DNA from: CAZXGD01 sp046350455 | GTDB lineage: Bacteria; Planctomycetota; Phycisphaerae; Phycisphaerales; SM1A02 | DNA length: 64,000 bases | Direction of reading: 5' to 3' | Assembly (NCBI GenBank): GCA_046350455.1 | Contig: JAXMAM010000011.1 | Location: 1-64,000 of the forward strand | Shown: piece after piece, positions 7,542-16,912 of the stretch | How the letters are laid out: each line of letters opens with the position of its first letter | Numbering within the stretch: the stretch's first letter is position 1 | The notes under the pieces: generated by a model | What the model saw: the letters and a program-made list of their open reading frames with translations, nothing else | Told to the model about the DNA's origin: nothing | Database searches by the model: none | Made by a program: the position numbers and the translations under genes

Positions 7542-7563
7542 AAAAAGGCATGAAGTGTGCCTT
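7542..7563 (-). terminator. Possible intrinsic terminator after the ROK gene
   Basis: On the minus strand a 6-bp stem (AAGGCA / TGCCTT, 7558-7563 with 7545-7550) with a 7-base loop is followed by a short T run. It lies about 60 bp past the stop of the ROK kinase gene. The stem is short, so strength is doubtful. Confidence 0.4.
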
Positions 7564-7624
7564 CATAGCGTCAGTCTTTGCATACTTTCACATGGAAGAG
7601 GCTCGGGGCCTGAATTATAGGACA

Positions 7625-8497
7625 TTAAGCGGTTCCCTGCCGCCCCAGCCACGCAGCCCCCAGCACACCGCTGGCATCCCCGTGCTGGGCGCGAACCACG
7701 CGGGTGTTGCACGCGTCGCTGAAGACATGCAGGGGCAGATGTTCCTGCACCCGCGCTGGCAGGTCCGGAATGTTGCTCAAGCCACCCGCCAGCACGATGA
7801 CATCCGGGTCCAGGATGTTCACCACCTGCGAGAGCGCGTGCGCCAGTTGTGCGCTGTACCACGCCAGCGCGGCCGCGTCCTGTCCTGCTGCCTCTCCAAA
7901 GCGCCGCTGCAACGCGCCTCCCGACAGGAACTGCTCCACGCATCCCAGCCGGCCGCAGTAGCACGTGGCCGCTGCGCGGGCTGCGTCTGTCACGCCAGGC
8001 ATGGCGTTGTGGCCCCACTCTCCCGCCACGCCGTTGGCGCCGTCCAGCACGCGGCCATCCACCACCACGCCGCCGCCCACGCCCGTGCCCAGCACCACGC
8101 CAAAGACCACGCGGGCGCCGCGGGCAGCGCCGTTCATGGCCTCGCTCAGCGCCAGGCAGTTGCCATCGTTGCTCACCGGCACCGGCCGTCCCAGCGCTGC
8201 AGCCAGGTCGGCTGCAAACGGCCGCCCGTTCATGCAGGTGTGATTGCTGTTGCGGTGCACGCCCGTCGCGGGATTGGGCGACCCCGGCGCACCCACTCCC
8301 ACCGTGCATTCGGTGCCAAGCTCGCGCTCCGCGTCGAACGCCATGGTGCGCAGAAGCGCCACCAAATCAAGGTATTCCCGTGGCGTGGACTCGCGCCGGC
8401 GCTGGATGACTGTGCCATCCGCACCCAGCACCGCCATCTCTACCTTGGTGCCACCAACGTCAAACCCCATGGCCGGCTGTGATGCAGCCGCGGCCAC
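7625..8497 (-). CDS. ROK family sugar kinase (glucokinase/fructokinase-like)
   Basis: This 290-residue protein phosphorylates a hexose or amino sugar with ATP. It has the phosphate-binding DVGGTK at residues 13-18, the ROK signature region (VVLGTGVGGGVVVDG), the family's zinc site (GEWGHN followed by CYCGRLGCVE) and a C-terminal adenosine-contact stretch (IVLAGGLSN). Its length is typical. The start codon lies one base after the folE stop, so the two are probably translated from one message; an internal ATG at MGFDVGGTK is an alternative start. The sugar specificity is not determined. Confidence 0.92.
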   Translation of the reverse strand: MAAAASQPAMGFDVGGTKVEMAVLGADGTVIQRRRESTPREYLDLVALLRTMAFDAERELGTECTVGVGAPGSPNPATGVHRNSNHTCMNGRPFAADLAAALGRPVPVSNDGNCLALSEAMNGAARGARVVFGVVLGTGVGGGVVVDGRVLDGANGVAGEWGHNAMPGVTDAARAAATCYCGRLGCVEQFLSGGALQRRFGEAAGQDAAALAWYSAQLAHALSQVVNILDPDVIVLAGGLSNIPDLPARVQEHLPLHVFSDACNTRVVRAQHGDASGVLGAAWLGRQGTA

Positions 8498-8498
8498 C

Positions 8499-9110
8499 CT
8501 ACGCCCTCGAGGTCTGCGAGTTGCGGCGCATGGCGATCAGCTGGTACAGCTCAGCCCGCGCGGCGGGGTTGGAGAGGAAGACGCCGTACAGCTTGCTGGT
8601 GGTGGTCACAGCGTCTGGCTGCTGCACGCCGCGGTGGCACATGCAGAAGTGCTGCGCCTGCACCACCACCGCCACGCCGTGCGGGTTGAGCGCATCCTGG
8701 ATGGCAGCCGCGATCTGCGCAGTCAGCTTCTCCTGCACCTGCAGGCGCTTGCTGAAGATGTCCACCACGCGGGCCAGCTTGCTCAGCCCAGCCACGCGGC
8801 CGTTGGGGATGTAGCCCACGTGCGCCACGCCCACGAACGGCACCATGTGGTGCTCGCAGTGGCTGTGCACCTTGATGTCGGTCAGGAGCACCAGTTCGTC
8901 GTACCCCTCCACCTCTGTGAAGGTCTTCCGCAGCGGCTCTGCAGGATCAGCGGTGTAGCCCCAGAAGTGCTCCTTGAAGGACTTGACCACGCGCATGGGG
9001 GTGTCGCGCAGGCCCTCGCGCTCTGGGTCCTCGCCGATGAACTCCAGCAGCGCACGCACGTGCTCCATGGCTGCCTTGTTCTTGGGGCTGCTGGGGTCGA
9101 ATGGATCCAT
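8499..9110 (-). CDS. folE: GTP cyclohydrolase I
   Basis: This 203-residue enzyme converts GTP to 7,8-dihydroneopterin triphosphate, the first step toward folate and pterins. The zinc ligands are visible: Cys85 and His88 in SHCEHHMVPF and Cys156 in HFCMCHRGV. The GLSKLARVVDIFSKRLQVQE segment is the family hallmark. It is cytosolic and normally a decamer. It is followed directly by the ROK kinase gene. Confidence 0.97.
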   Translation of the reverse strand: MDPFDPSSPKNKAAMEHVRALLEFIGEDPEREGLRDTPMRVVKSFKEHFWGYTADPAEPLRKTFTEVEGYDELVLLTDIKVHSHCEHHMVPFVGVAHVGYIPNGRVAGLSKLARVVDIFSKRLQVQEKLTAQIAAAIQDALNPHGVAVVVQAQHFCMCHRGVQQPDAVTTTSKLYGVFLSNPAARAELYQLIAMRRNSQTSRA

Positions 9111-9153
9111 GGGAGGACAAGTGTAGGCACTTCATCCCGGCACGGCACGCGCA

Positions 9154-10089
9154 TCAGTGCAGCCAGTGCGCCCACCACTCCAGGATCTGGCCAAGGCGGT
9201 GGAGGCGCATGTCTGGCGGGCCTGCCCGGCTCATGCCGTGGCTGGTCTCGCGGGGGTAGCGCACCAGTCGCGCAGGCACGCCCAACGTGCACAGCGCGGC
9301 GTACACCTGCTCGCCCTGCTCCACGTTGCAGCGCAGGTCGCCCTCGCTGTGGATCACCAGTGTGGGCGTGCGCACGTTGCGGAAGTGCGCAATGGGGCTG
9401 GCCCGCCACAGCGCTTCTGGGCGGTGCCACACAGCGCCAGGCCAGTAGCGGTTGGGCGTCTCGATGTAGTCGCTGTTGCCGCACATGGAGACCATGTTGC
9501 TCACGCAGCGGTCGGTGATGGCGCCCGCAAACACATGCGTGTGGCCGATGGCCCAGTTGGTCATGTAGCCGCCATAGCTGCCGCCCATCACGCCCATGCG
9601 GCGCGGGTCGGTGCCAGGGTCGCGCTGCATGGCTGCTGTCACCGCCTGGATGTCCACCCAGTCCTTGGTGCCCCACGCGCCGCGAATGGCCGCGCAGTGC
9701 TTCTGCCCATACCCCTTGCTGCCGCGCGGATTGCTGAACCACACGGTGTAGCCGTTGGCGCACAGCAGCTGGAACTCATGGAAGAACGCCAGCCCGTACT
9801 GCGCGTGCGGGCCGCCGTGAATCTCCAGCACTGCGGGGCCGCGCTTGCGCCTGCCAGCCGGGCGCATGATCCACGCCTGCACCTTGGCGCCGTCCTTGGC
9901 CTTCACCCAGCGCTCTTCTGGCTGCACCAGGTGCACGCGGCGCACAAAGGCGTCGTTGAAGCCCGTCAGGCGGCGCACAGGGAACTCGGTGCCCACCACT
10001 TCCAGCACGTGCACCTCCTGGCGGAGCAGTGGGCGCCATGCGCACGCAGGCCAGGCGCAGCCGCGCCCGCACAGCGAGCCCAGGCTCAC
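9154..10089 (-). CDS. S9 peptidase, C-terminal hydrolase part (frame-split)
   Basis: This is the alpha/beta-hydrolase half of a prolyl oligopeptidase-type (S9) enzyme, separated by frame changes from the propeller half at 10086-11174. The catalytic triad is intact: Ser in GGSYGGYMTNW, Asp in HSEGDLRCN and His in ETSHGMS. The first 24 codons (MSLGSLCGRGCAW...) look out of frame; a second frame reads RLACVRMAPTAPP there, which fits the family better, and EVHVLEVV returns to this frame. So this frame probably does not start here in the native gene. Either sequencing errors or a recent pseudogene explains it. Confidence 0.8.
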   Translation of the reverse strand: MSLGSLCGRGCAWPACAWRPLLRQEVHVLEVVGTEFPVRRLTGFNDAFVRRVHLVQPEERWVKAKDGAKVQAWIMRPAGRRKRGPAVLEIHGGPHAQYGLAFFHEFQLLCANGYTVWFSNPRGSKGYGQKHCAAIRGAWGTKDWVDIQAVTAAMQRDPGTDPRRMGVMGGSYGGYMTNWAIGHTHVFAGAITDRCVSNMVSMCGNSDYIETPNRYWPGAVWHRPEALWRASPIAHFRNVRTPTLVIHSEGDLRCNVEQGEQVYAALCTLGVPARLVRYPRETSHGMSRAGPPDMRLHRLGQILEWWAHWLH

Positions 10090-11174
10090 GTCCTGCCCGG
10101 CGGGCGGAACACCACCGGGCCCTTGCCCGCAACGCCAACGCTGGCCACATGCCCGCTGCCATGCCAGCCGATGCGCACCAGCAGCGACTGACTGTCTGGC
10201 ATCCAGCGCAGCTGCGGGTCAAAGGTGGCGTCGGCGCTGTCGCTCAGCGTGGCGGCCATCAGGCAGTAGTCCGTGTGGCCAGTCAGGCAGCGCGCGCGCT
10301 TGCGGCGCAGGTCGTAGCACCACAGCTCCAGGTTGCTGGTGCTGTACTGCGAGTCTGTGCCGCGCCGCCCTGCGTAGGCGATCTGCATGCCATCCGGGCT
10401 CCACGCCGGGTGCGTCTTGGGGCCCTCTGGCTGGTTGGGCAGCTCTGCCACTGCAGCACGACCGCGCGCGCCCGGCACCACCACGTACAGCCGCTCATGC
10501 TCTGGCTCCCACAGCGCGCGCGGATGGGTGTTGGCCGCCACCACCAGCGCGCCGCCATCGGGGGACCACGCGTAGGTGAAGGTGCCCATGCTGTCGCGGT
10601 CGAACAAGAGCTGCGTGCGGCCCGTGGCCACGTGCAGCAGGTGCAGCGAATAGCGCTGGCCGCCAAAGTAGCCGTCGCCATCCAGGCGGTACCAGGGATC
10701 GTTGATCACGCGCGCTGGCGTGGTGGCGCCGCTCTTGGTGCGCTCTGCCGCTGCTGCCTTGGTCCACGCTTCCTCGGTGGGCCGAAAGCTGTAGGCCAGT
10801 CGGGTGCCGCACGGGCTCCATGCCAAGTCGCGCACGCTGCCCTCCGGAAGCGCGGTGACCACGAGCGCTTCACCGCCGCCTGTCTCCAGGAGCGCGATCT
10901 GCGTGGGCTTCTCTGCGTCAGCGCGGATGAAGGCGATGCTTCCGCCATCGGGGCTCCACCGGCCAAACGAATCCTTGCTGCCGTGCGTCAGCTGTCGCGG
11001 CGCTGCCTTGCCTTCTGCGTCAGCCAGCCACAAGGACGTGACGTACTGGTTGCGCTCGCCCACGGTCTTGCGGGTGAACAGCACCCAGCGCCCGTCTGGG
11101 CTCATCTGCGGGTCGGCCACCACAGTGAGTGCGGTCAGGTCCTTGGCGGTGATGGCGCGTCCACGTGCAGGCAT
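10086..11174 (-). CDS. S9 peptidase, N-terminal beta-propeller part (frame-split)
   Basis: These 362 residues form the WD40/PD40-like propeller of an S9 oligopeptidase, with repeated blades carrying the family phrase SPDG (MSPDGRWVLFT, WSPDGGSIAF, WSPDGGALVV, WSPDGMQIAY). The frame ends at TGA exactly where the hydrolase half begins in another frame (overlap GTGA). A normal S9 protein would run on for about 330 residues, so the two entries are one gene broken in the 80 bp around 10015-10095. It is divergent from hutF. Confidence 0.85.
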   Translation of the reverse strand: MPARGRAITAKDLTALTVVADPQMSPDGRWVLFTRKTVGERNQYVTSLWLADAEGKAAPRQLTHGSKDSFGRWSPDGGSIAFIRADAEKPTQIALLETGGGEALVVTALPEGSVRDLAWSPCGTRLAYSFRPTEEAWTKAAAAERTKSGATTPARVINDPWYRLDGDGYFGGQRYSLHLLHVATGRTQLLFDRDSMGTFTYAWSPDGGALVVAANTHPRALWEPEHERLYVVVPGARGRAAVAELPNQPEGPKTHPAWSPDGMQIAYAGRRGTDSQYSTSNLELWCYDLRRKRARCLTGHTDYCLMAATLSDSADATFDPQLRWMPDSQSLLVRIGWHGSGHVASVGVAGKGPVVFRPPGRT

Positions 11175-11224
11175 GCAGCGATCCTACCCCGCGGCTGGAC
11201 GGGGCAAGTACGATCGCCCGTCCT

Positions 11225-12544
11225 GTGAAGAACCAGATCGTCGAACCAGAGCTGCTGTACCAGGACCACCGCTTTGTGCGCGGCGCGCGCGTGGAGATCA
11301 CCGCTGACGGGCGCCTGGGCCGCGTGGGGCAGTTCGACGGCGAGACCACGCTGCACATGCCCAACCGCGCAGTGATGCCTGGCTTTGTGAGCGCGCACAG
11401 CCACGCGTTCCAGCGCGGCCTGCGCGGGCTGGGCGACCGCTTTCCTGCCTCGGCAGAGCGCAACGCAGACGACCCCAGCGGCTTCTTTGCGTGGCGCGAC
11501 GCCATGTACGCACTGGTGGACCGCCTGACGCCAGAGTTGGTCTACACGCTCAGCCGCCGCTGCTTTGCAGAGATGCGCGCGGCTGGCATCACCACCGTGG
11601 GCGAGTTCCACTACGTGCGCCACGCCAGCCCAGAGGAGCGGTACGCGTTTGACGAGCAGGTGGTGCGCGCCGCCACGGAGGTTGGCATCCGCCTGGTGCT
11701 CATCAACGTCTACTACCAGACCGGCGGCATCGGCCAGGCGCTGCGCGGCGGGCAGCTGCGCTTTGAGACGCGCAGCGTGGACGAGTACCTGGAGCAGCAC
11801 GAGAAGCTGGAGCGCCTCTGCCGCAACCAGGGCTTCACAGTGGCCATGTGCGCGCACAGCGTGCGCGCTGCACCCATGGACGCTGTGCGCCTCCTGCACG
11901 CAGAGAGCCTGCGCCGCGGCCAGCCCTTCCACATGCATGTGGAGGAGGTGGTGGCCGAAGTGAAGGCGTGCGAGGCCAAGTACGGCAAGCGCCCCATGCA
12001 GCTCCTGTGCGACGAGCTGGAGATTGACGGCCGCTTCACGGCGGTGCACTGCACGCACACGCATGAAGAGGACATGTTCCGCTTTGGCGCGCGCGGCGGG
12101 CGCGTGGCGCTGTGCCCGCTCACAGAAGGCAACCTTGGCGACGGCGTGCCGGATCTTCCCGGCATGGTGGCTGCTGGCGCGTCGCTGTGCCTAGGCACGG
12201 ATCTGAACGCGCGCATCAGCCCGCTGGAGGAGGCGCGCAGCATGGAGTACGTGCAGCGCGTGGCCGACGAGCGCCGCGGCGTGGTGCGCGATGCGCACGG
12301 CCGCACCGCGGAACCGCTGCTGGCCATCGCCACGCTGGGTGGCGCGCAGAGCCTGGCGCTGGACGCGGGCGTGATCGCGCCGGGCCGCCTGGCAGACCTG
12401 TGCGCCGTGAACCTGGCGCACCCGCTGCTGGCTTCGGTGGAGGCTGCAGAGCTGCCCGCTGCGCTGGTGTATGGCTGCAGCAACGAGGTGATCGCCAGCA
12501 CCTGCGTGGGCGGCCGCTGGGACGACGCGCTGCCCTGCGCCTGA
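11225..12544 (+). CDS. hutF: Formimidoylglutamate deiminase-like amidohydrolase
   Basis: This 439-residue amidohydrolase has the metal ligands HSH in MPGFVSAHSHAFQRGLRG, then a conserved GEFHYV motif, a His in HMHVEE, a His in CTHTHEED and Asp in LGTDLNA. The AHSHAFQRGLRG and GEFHY signatures are those of HutF, which deaminates N-formimino-L-glutamate in histidine breakdown. The frame is open from 11165, but GTG at 11225 is preferred because the earlier ATG would overlap the divergent S9 start. No other hut gene is in the window. Confidence 0.88.
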   Translation: MKNQIVEPELLYQDHRFVRGARVEITADGRLGRVGQFDGETTLHMPNRAVMPGFVSAHSHAFQRGLRGLGDRFPASAERNADDPSGFFAWRDAMYALVDRLTPELVYTLSRRCFAEMRAAGITTVGEFHYVRHASPEERYAFDEQVVRAATEVGIRLVLINVYYQTGGIGQALRGGQLRFETRSVDEYLEQHEKLERLCRNQGFTVAMCAHSVRAAPMDAVRLLHAESLRRGQPFHMHVEEVVAEVKACEAKYGKRPMQLLCDELEIDGRFTAVHCTHTHEEDMFRFGARGGRVALCPLTEGNLGDGVPDLPGMVAAGASLCLGTDLNARISPLEEARSMEYVQRVADERRGVVRDAHGRTAEPLLAIATLGGAQSLALDAGVIAPGRLADLCAVNLAHPLLASVEAAELPAALVYGCSNEVIASTCVGGRWDDALPCA

Positions 12545-12595
12545 CGCTGTGCAGGCACGCAGCCAGCCCAAGGGTTCCCCTACAATCTCTGGTCT

Positions 12596-14134
12596 ATGCC
12601 TGACGCCCCAGCCAAGTCCATGGACGAGATCGTCGCCCTGTGCCGCCGCCGCGGATTCATCTTCCAGAGCAGCGAGATCTACGGCGGCATCAACGGTTTC
12701 TGGGACTACGGTCCGCTGGGCACCGAGCTGAAGCGCAACCTGAAGAACTCGTGGTGGTCCGACGTAGTGCACCGCGAGCTGCTGGGCCCGGATGGCCAGC
12801 CGGTGGACATCGTGGGCCTGGACTGCACCATCATCATGAACCCCAAGGTGTGGGTGGCCAGCGGCCACGTGGGCGGCTTCAACGACCCCATGGTGGACTG
12901 CCGCGAGAGCAAGGCCCGCTACCGCGCCGACCACCTGGTGGTGCTGGGCGCCGTGGAGCCTGGCGCACGCCTCTACGCCTTTGTGCAAGGTGATGACGAC
13001 GCCCGCACCCGCGCTGAGAAGGCGCTGCTGAAGTACGAGAAGCGCGCAGAGCTGGACGCCACGCGCCACCAGCTGCGGCCCTTCCCCGCCATCACCGCCG
13101 AGGAGCGCGCGCGCACCATCGGCCCAGACGCCAAGGAGCCTGGCTCGCTCACCGAGCCGCGCATGTTCAACCTGATGTTCGAGACCTTTGTGGGCGCCGT
13201 GCGCGACGACGACGCGCGCGCCTACCTTCGCCCCGAAACTGCGCAGGGCATCTTTGCCAACTTCCAGAACGTGGTGGACTCAAGTCGGGTGCGCATCCCC
13301 TTCGGCATTGCGCAGATCGGAAAGGCCTTCCGCAACGAGGTCACGCCGCGCAACTTCACCTTCCGCAGCCGCGAGTTCGAGCAGATGGAGATTGAGTTCT
13401 TCATCCATCCCAGCGGCGCAGAGCAGTGGTACAAGTGGTGGCGCGACTGGCGCTTTGCATGGTGGCAGTCGGTGGGCCTCACCAGCGCCAACCTGCAGCT
13501 GCGCGAGCACGACCGCGACGAACTGGCGCACTACGCCAAGGAAGGCGCCGGCACCAGCGACATCGAGTATCGCTTCCCCTTCACCTCGCCTGGGTTTGGC
13601 GAGCTGGAAGGCGTGGCGCACCGCAGCGACTTTGACCTGCGCCAGCACGCGCAGCACAGCGGCAAGAACGACAAGGCGCGCTACTTTGACCAGGAGCGCA
13701 ACGAGCGGTACTTCCCGCACGTCATCGAGCCATCGGCTGGCGCAGACCGCGGCACGCTGGCGCTGCTGTGCGAGGCCTACACCAAGGACGACCAGCGCCC
13801 CAGCGGCGTGTACATGCGCTTCCATCCGCGCATGGCGCCAGTCAAGGCGGGCATCTTCCCGCTGGTGAACAAGGACGGCATGCCAGAGATCGGCGAACGC
13901 CTGCACCGCCAGCTGCGCAAGCAGCATGTGGTGGAGATGGACGCCAAGCAGTCCATCGGCAAGCGCTACGCGCGCATGGACGAAGCCGGCACGCCCTTCT
14001 GCATCACCATTGACAGCGACACGCTGACCAACCAGACGGTGACCATCCGCCACCGCGACACGCTGCAGCAGGAGCGCATGCACCTGGACCACGTGTCTGG
14101 CTGGCTGGACAAGCAGGTGGGCGTGGTGGACTGA
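12596..14134 (+). CDS. glyQS: Glycyl-tRNA synthetase, single-chain dimeric type
   Basis: This 512-residue class II synthetase charges tRNA-Gly. It begins with the family start IVALCRRRGFIFQSSEIYGG and GFWDYGPLG, has motif 2 (FRNEVTPRNFTFRSREFEQMEIEFF) and motif 3 toward the C-terminus, then an anticodon-binding domain (about residues 415-510). It is the homodimeric form used by eukaryotes, archaea and some bacteria, not the alpha2beta2 form. It is followed three bases later by the C25-like lipoprotein gene, suggesting one transcript. Confidence 0.97.
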   Translation: MPDAPAKSMDEIVALCRRRGFIFQSSEIYGGINGFWDYGPLGTELKRNLKNSWWSDVVHRELLGPDGQPVDIVGLDCTIIMNPKVWVASGHVGGFNDPMVDCRESKARYRADHLVVLGAVEPGARLYAFVQGDDDARTRAEKALLKYEKRAELDATRHQLRPFPAITAEERARTIGPDAKEPGSLTEPRMFNLMFETFVGAVRDDDARAYLRPETAQGIFANFQNVVDSSRVRIPFGIAQIGKAFRNEVTPRNFTFRSREFEQMEIEFFIHPSGAEQWYKWWRDWRFAWWQSVGLTSANLQLREHDRDELAHYAKEGAGTSDIEYRFPFTSPGFGELEGVAHRSDFDLRQHAQHSGKNDKARYFDQERNERYFPHVIEPSAGADRGTLALLCEAYTKDDQRPSGVYMRFHPRMAPVKAGIFPLVNKDGMPEIGERLHRQLRKQHVVEMDAKQSIGKRYARMDEAGTPFCITIDSDTLTNQTVTIRHRDTLQQERMHLDHVSGWLDKQVGVVD

Positions 14135-14137
14135 CGC

Positions 14138-15541
14138 ATGACGCCTGCGCGCACACGGCGGTGGCTTGCAGTGGTGTGCGGCGCGTGCGCGCTGGGCATG
14201 CTGCCGGCCTGCGCCACCACCGTGCCGGTGGCGGACCGCACGCTGGCCGCGCACCCCAAGGCGTGGGTGGCCGTGGTGCCGCGTGCCGTGCGGGCCACGC
14301 CGGAGTTCGCAGCGCTGCTCGAGGCGCGCAAGCGCGAGTACGCCACCGAAGTGGTGGAGTACGACCCCGCGGTAGGCACGCCCGCGCAGCGCCTGGCGCT
14401 GGTGCAGTCCACGCTGCGCCGCATTGGACAGGACGCGGCACCAGGCCACGGCTACGCACTGCTGGTGGGCAGCCCAGACGCGCTGCCCATGGCGTGGCGC
14501 TTCCAGGGCGTGGACAGCCCCGTGCTCACGGACATGCCGCTGGGCGCCCTGCTTGATGCGGGCGCCGAACCCATTCCAGCCGCGCAGTGGCGCGCTGCGC
14601 TGACAGCTGAGCCAGCGTGGCTGGTGGGACGCATCCCCTACGACCAACCGCCGCTGATTGCTGCGACCCTCTCCGCCAGCTGCCGCCAGATGGCCGGCAC
14701 CACAGGCGAGCACACCGACGCGCTGCTCGCCTCCGATGGCGTGGCGGAAGCGTGGGTGCTGGCTGTAGCCCGCGGCGACCTGCGCCGCATGGGCTGGACT
14801 GCCACGCTGGCCGGCAACGCTGGCAGCTGCGACCAGCCAGCCACCGATGGCCTGTGCGCGCTCTGGCGCGAGACCACCCCGGAACTGCTCGCCGTGGCCG
14901 CGCCCAGCGTGCGCAGCGTGGAGGGCGGCGGCCTGGGCACGCTGCTTCCAGGCCAGTGCGTGAACGGCCCCGCGCCAGGCATGACGCCCGCGCTGGGCGC
15001 GCTGCTGGCTGGCGGCTTTGGTGAACCCAGCAACGACGTGCTGCGCTCGCTCTTTGAGCAAGGCTGGCTGGCTGGCGCGTGCGCCTTCACCGAGACTGTG
15101 GACGGCGCCCCGCTCGCGCCGTGGCTGCGCCTGCAGGCATCGCTGCCAGTGGACCTGGGCAGCGACGCGCCGCTGGGCAACTGCGTCGAGAGCGCGCGCC
15201 GCCGCTTCTGGGTGCGCGCGGAAGACGACGTTGGCATGCTGTTCACCAGCACCCGCCAGGCGCGCGACCGCGCTGCCCTGGCCTTGGTGACCTACGGAGA
15301 CCCTGCCCTGCGCTGCGCCAACAGCGTGGCCCCCGGTGAAGCGCCAGCCCATGCGCTGGTCGTGCCCGGAAGCGGAGGAGCAGAAGGCACTTCACCTGCT
15401 GCGGGCAGCGGCACCGCTCCCACCACCACCGCTGGCGAAGAACCATCCACGTGGCCACGCTGGGCCGCGTTCTGCGGTCTCCTGGTCTTTGTGGTCGCTG
15501 TGCTGCTGTGGCTCTTTGGCCGCAAGCAGCCAGCACGCTGA
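14138..15541 (+). CDS. Lipoprotein with C25/gingipain-like domain and C-terminal membrane anchor
   Basis: This 467-residue protein has a signal with a possible lipobox (GMLPAC, Cys at about 25) and a single C-terminal membrane segment (AFCGLLVFVVAVLLWLF) ending in basic residues. In between, YALLVGSPDALPMAWRF, then LTDMPLGALLD and VGRIPYD follow the spacing seen in gingipain-like C25 folds (strand-VG, then IP, then tD, then vGRIP). The expected catalytic His and Cys could not be identified, so it may be an inactive relative. It starts three bases after glyQS. The domain assignment is inference from pattern. Confidence 0.72.
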   Translation: MTPARTRRWLAVVCGACALGMLPACATTVPVADRTLAAHPKAWVAVVPRAVRATPEFAALLEARKREYATEVVEYDPAVGTPAQRLALVQSTLRRIGQDAAPGHGYALLVGSPDALPMAWRFQGVDSPVLTDMPLGALLDAGAEPIPAAQWRAALTAEPAWLVGRIPYDQPPLIAATLSASCRQMAGTTGEHTDALLASDGVAEAWVLAVARGDLRRMGWTATLAGNAGSCDQPATDGLCALWRETTPELLAVAAPSVRSVEGGGLGTLLPGQCVNGPAPGMTPALGALLAGGFGEPSNDVLRSLFEQGWLAGACAFTETVDGAPLAPWLRLQASLPVDLGSDAPLGNCVESARRRFWVRAEDDVGMLFTSTRQARDRAALALVTYGDPALRCANSVAPGEAPAHALVVPGSGGAEGTSPAAGSGTAPTTTAGEEPSTWPRWAAFCGLLVFVVAVLLWLFGRKQPAR

Positions 15542-15563
15542 GCAGCCGGCACGCGGAGCAGCC

Positions 15564-15588
15564 CACCCGCCTCAACTCTTGGCGGGTG
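15564..15588. terminator. Hairpin between convergent genes
   Basis: CACCCGCC (15564-15571) pairs with GGCGGGTG (15581-15588) across a 9-base loop, between the ends of the C25-like gene and the convergent HTH-type gene whose stop lies in the loop. There is no T run, so termination is only a possibility. Confidence 0.35.
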
Positions 15589-16798
15589 CCTCTGGCAGCT
15601 CAAAGCGCAGGAGCACGGTGCTGCCCATGGGCGGATAGGTCATCTCCAGACGGCATCCGCGGAAAGTGCTTGCATTCCAGCCCATGCGTTCGTGCACAAA
15701 GGACACCAGCTCTGGGTAGCAGGGAACGCTTGGCGTCGCCACCACGGGCGGCTTGCCAGGCAGGGCTGTGACCTCCTGCGGCACTGGGATGGGCAGCTGC
15801 CCTTCCGGGTCCTGGTCTTCTGGGCGGTCCATGAACACGCCGCCGTAGGCGCGCACCTCTGGCTGGAGCGCAAAGCCCAGGCTTTCGTGCACGATGAAGT
15901 CAAAGATCAGCCGTTCGGTGGGCGCTGAGATGGTGGCGCCAAACTCGCCGGTGGTGTCACGCGCGGTGCGGTACTTGCCAGCCGCAGAGCGGGCAAAGTC
16001 GCTGGAGAAGCAGTCCACTGCACCGATGTTGCCCACTGGCCCGGGCACCATCACGTAGTTCAGCCCCTGCGCAGTGCGGGTCTCCTCCACGTCCGACGCC
16101 GCGACGGTGCTGAAGCGCCGCAGCAGCGGAAACCCGACGGACCCATCTGGCGATGGCTCCAGGGGCTGCCAGCGGTCCGCGGTCATGGGCTCGTCCTGCG
16201 AACCCCACCCGCGCAGCTGAAAGATGGGCCAGCGGATGTCCGGGCGCAGGCGCCGCAGCCCGATGTAGCCACGCACGATGGCCATGTCCAGGCGATCTGG
16301 GTCCTGTGCGTTGGGGGCCATGAAGACTGTCATGAGGCGCACCTTGGCCTGCACGCCCCAGAGGCCGCTGTTGCCACGGAAGGCCAGCTTGCGGCTGAGC
16401 TCCAGGTGGTCACCGCGGCGAGGACTGATGCCGTCCACGATGAGGTCCAGGGTGGCGCGGTCGCCAAAGTGGCGTTCGACGGTCAGGTCCAGTTCGCGCG
16501 CAGCGGCCCGCACGCGCTCCACGGCAGCCACTGGCGCCCCCTCCCGTTGCACGGCGCTCAGCAGGATCTGGAAAGCGCTGGCTCCCGGCACGTTCTGCAG
16601 GGTGCGGATGGCATCCGTGCTGCTGATGACCTTGGCGATGTTCCAGGTCAGCGTCTTGTTGATGCCAAAGCGCCGGGCCACGTCCTGGGGGCTGGCTGGG
16701 TCTGCGCCCACCGAGGCGTACAGCTCGATGAGCGCTGCACGCAGGTCGTCGAGCGCGGCACGGCAGTCCGGTTCAAAGTCTTTGGTCGCGACAGTCAC
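15572..16798 (-). CDS. Conserved hypothetical protein with N-terminal HTH-like segment
   Basis: This 408-residue protein carries an N-terminal helix-turn-helix-like stretch (SPQDVARRFGINKTLTWNI, about residues 38-57), which could bind DNA. A long alpha/beta region follows, with no catalytic motif recognised. There is no signal peptide or membrane segment, so it is probably cytosolic. It is divergent from the PEP-CTERM-like gene at 17054 across a 255-bp region containing a promoter and a 14-bp palindrome, so it might control itself or that neighbour; this is inference. Confidence 0.75.
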   Translation of the reverse strand: MTVATKDFEPDCRAALDDLRAALIELYASVGADPASPQDVARRFGINKTLTWNIAKVISSTDAIRTLQNVPGASAFQILLSAVQREGAPVAAVERVRAAARELDLTVERHFGDRATLDLIVDGISPRRGDHLELSRKLAFRGNSGLWGVQAKVRLMTVFMAPNAQDPDRLDMAIVRGYIGLRRLRPDIRWPIFQLRGWGSQDEPMTADRWQPLEPSPDGSVGFPLLRRFSTVAASDVEETRTAQGLNYVMVPGPVGNIGAVDCFSSDFARSAAGKYRTARDTTGEFGATISAPTERLIFDFIVHESLGFALQPEVRAYGGVFMDRPEDQDPEGQLPIPVPQEVTALPGKPPVVATPSVPCYPELVSFVHERMGWNASTFRGCRLEMTYPPMGSTVLLRFELPEAPAKS

Positions 16799-16912
16799 GG
16801 GTGTTCTTCATGAAAAGGGTCGAACGGTGAAGACAAGCCGTGGGAGGCGGCGCTGGACAACTTACCGGATCTTCGGATCGTTGTCTGATCCATCATGCCA
16901 TTTCCCGGGATA

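Noticed and set aside
13280..15352. A 690-codon open frame on the minus strand
   Set aside because: It is antisense to glyQS and the lipoprotein gene, both well supported, and has shadow-like composition.
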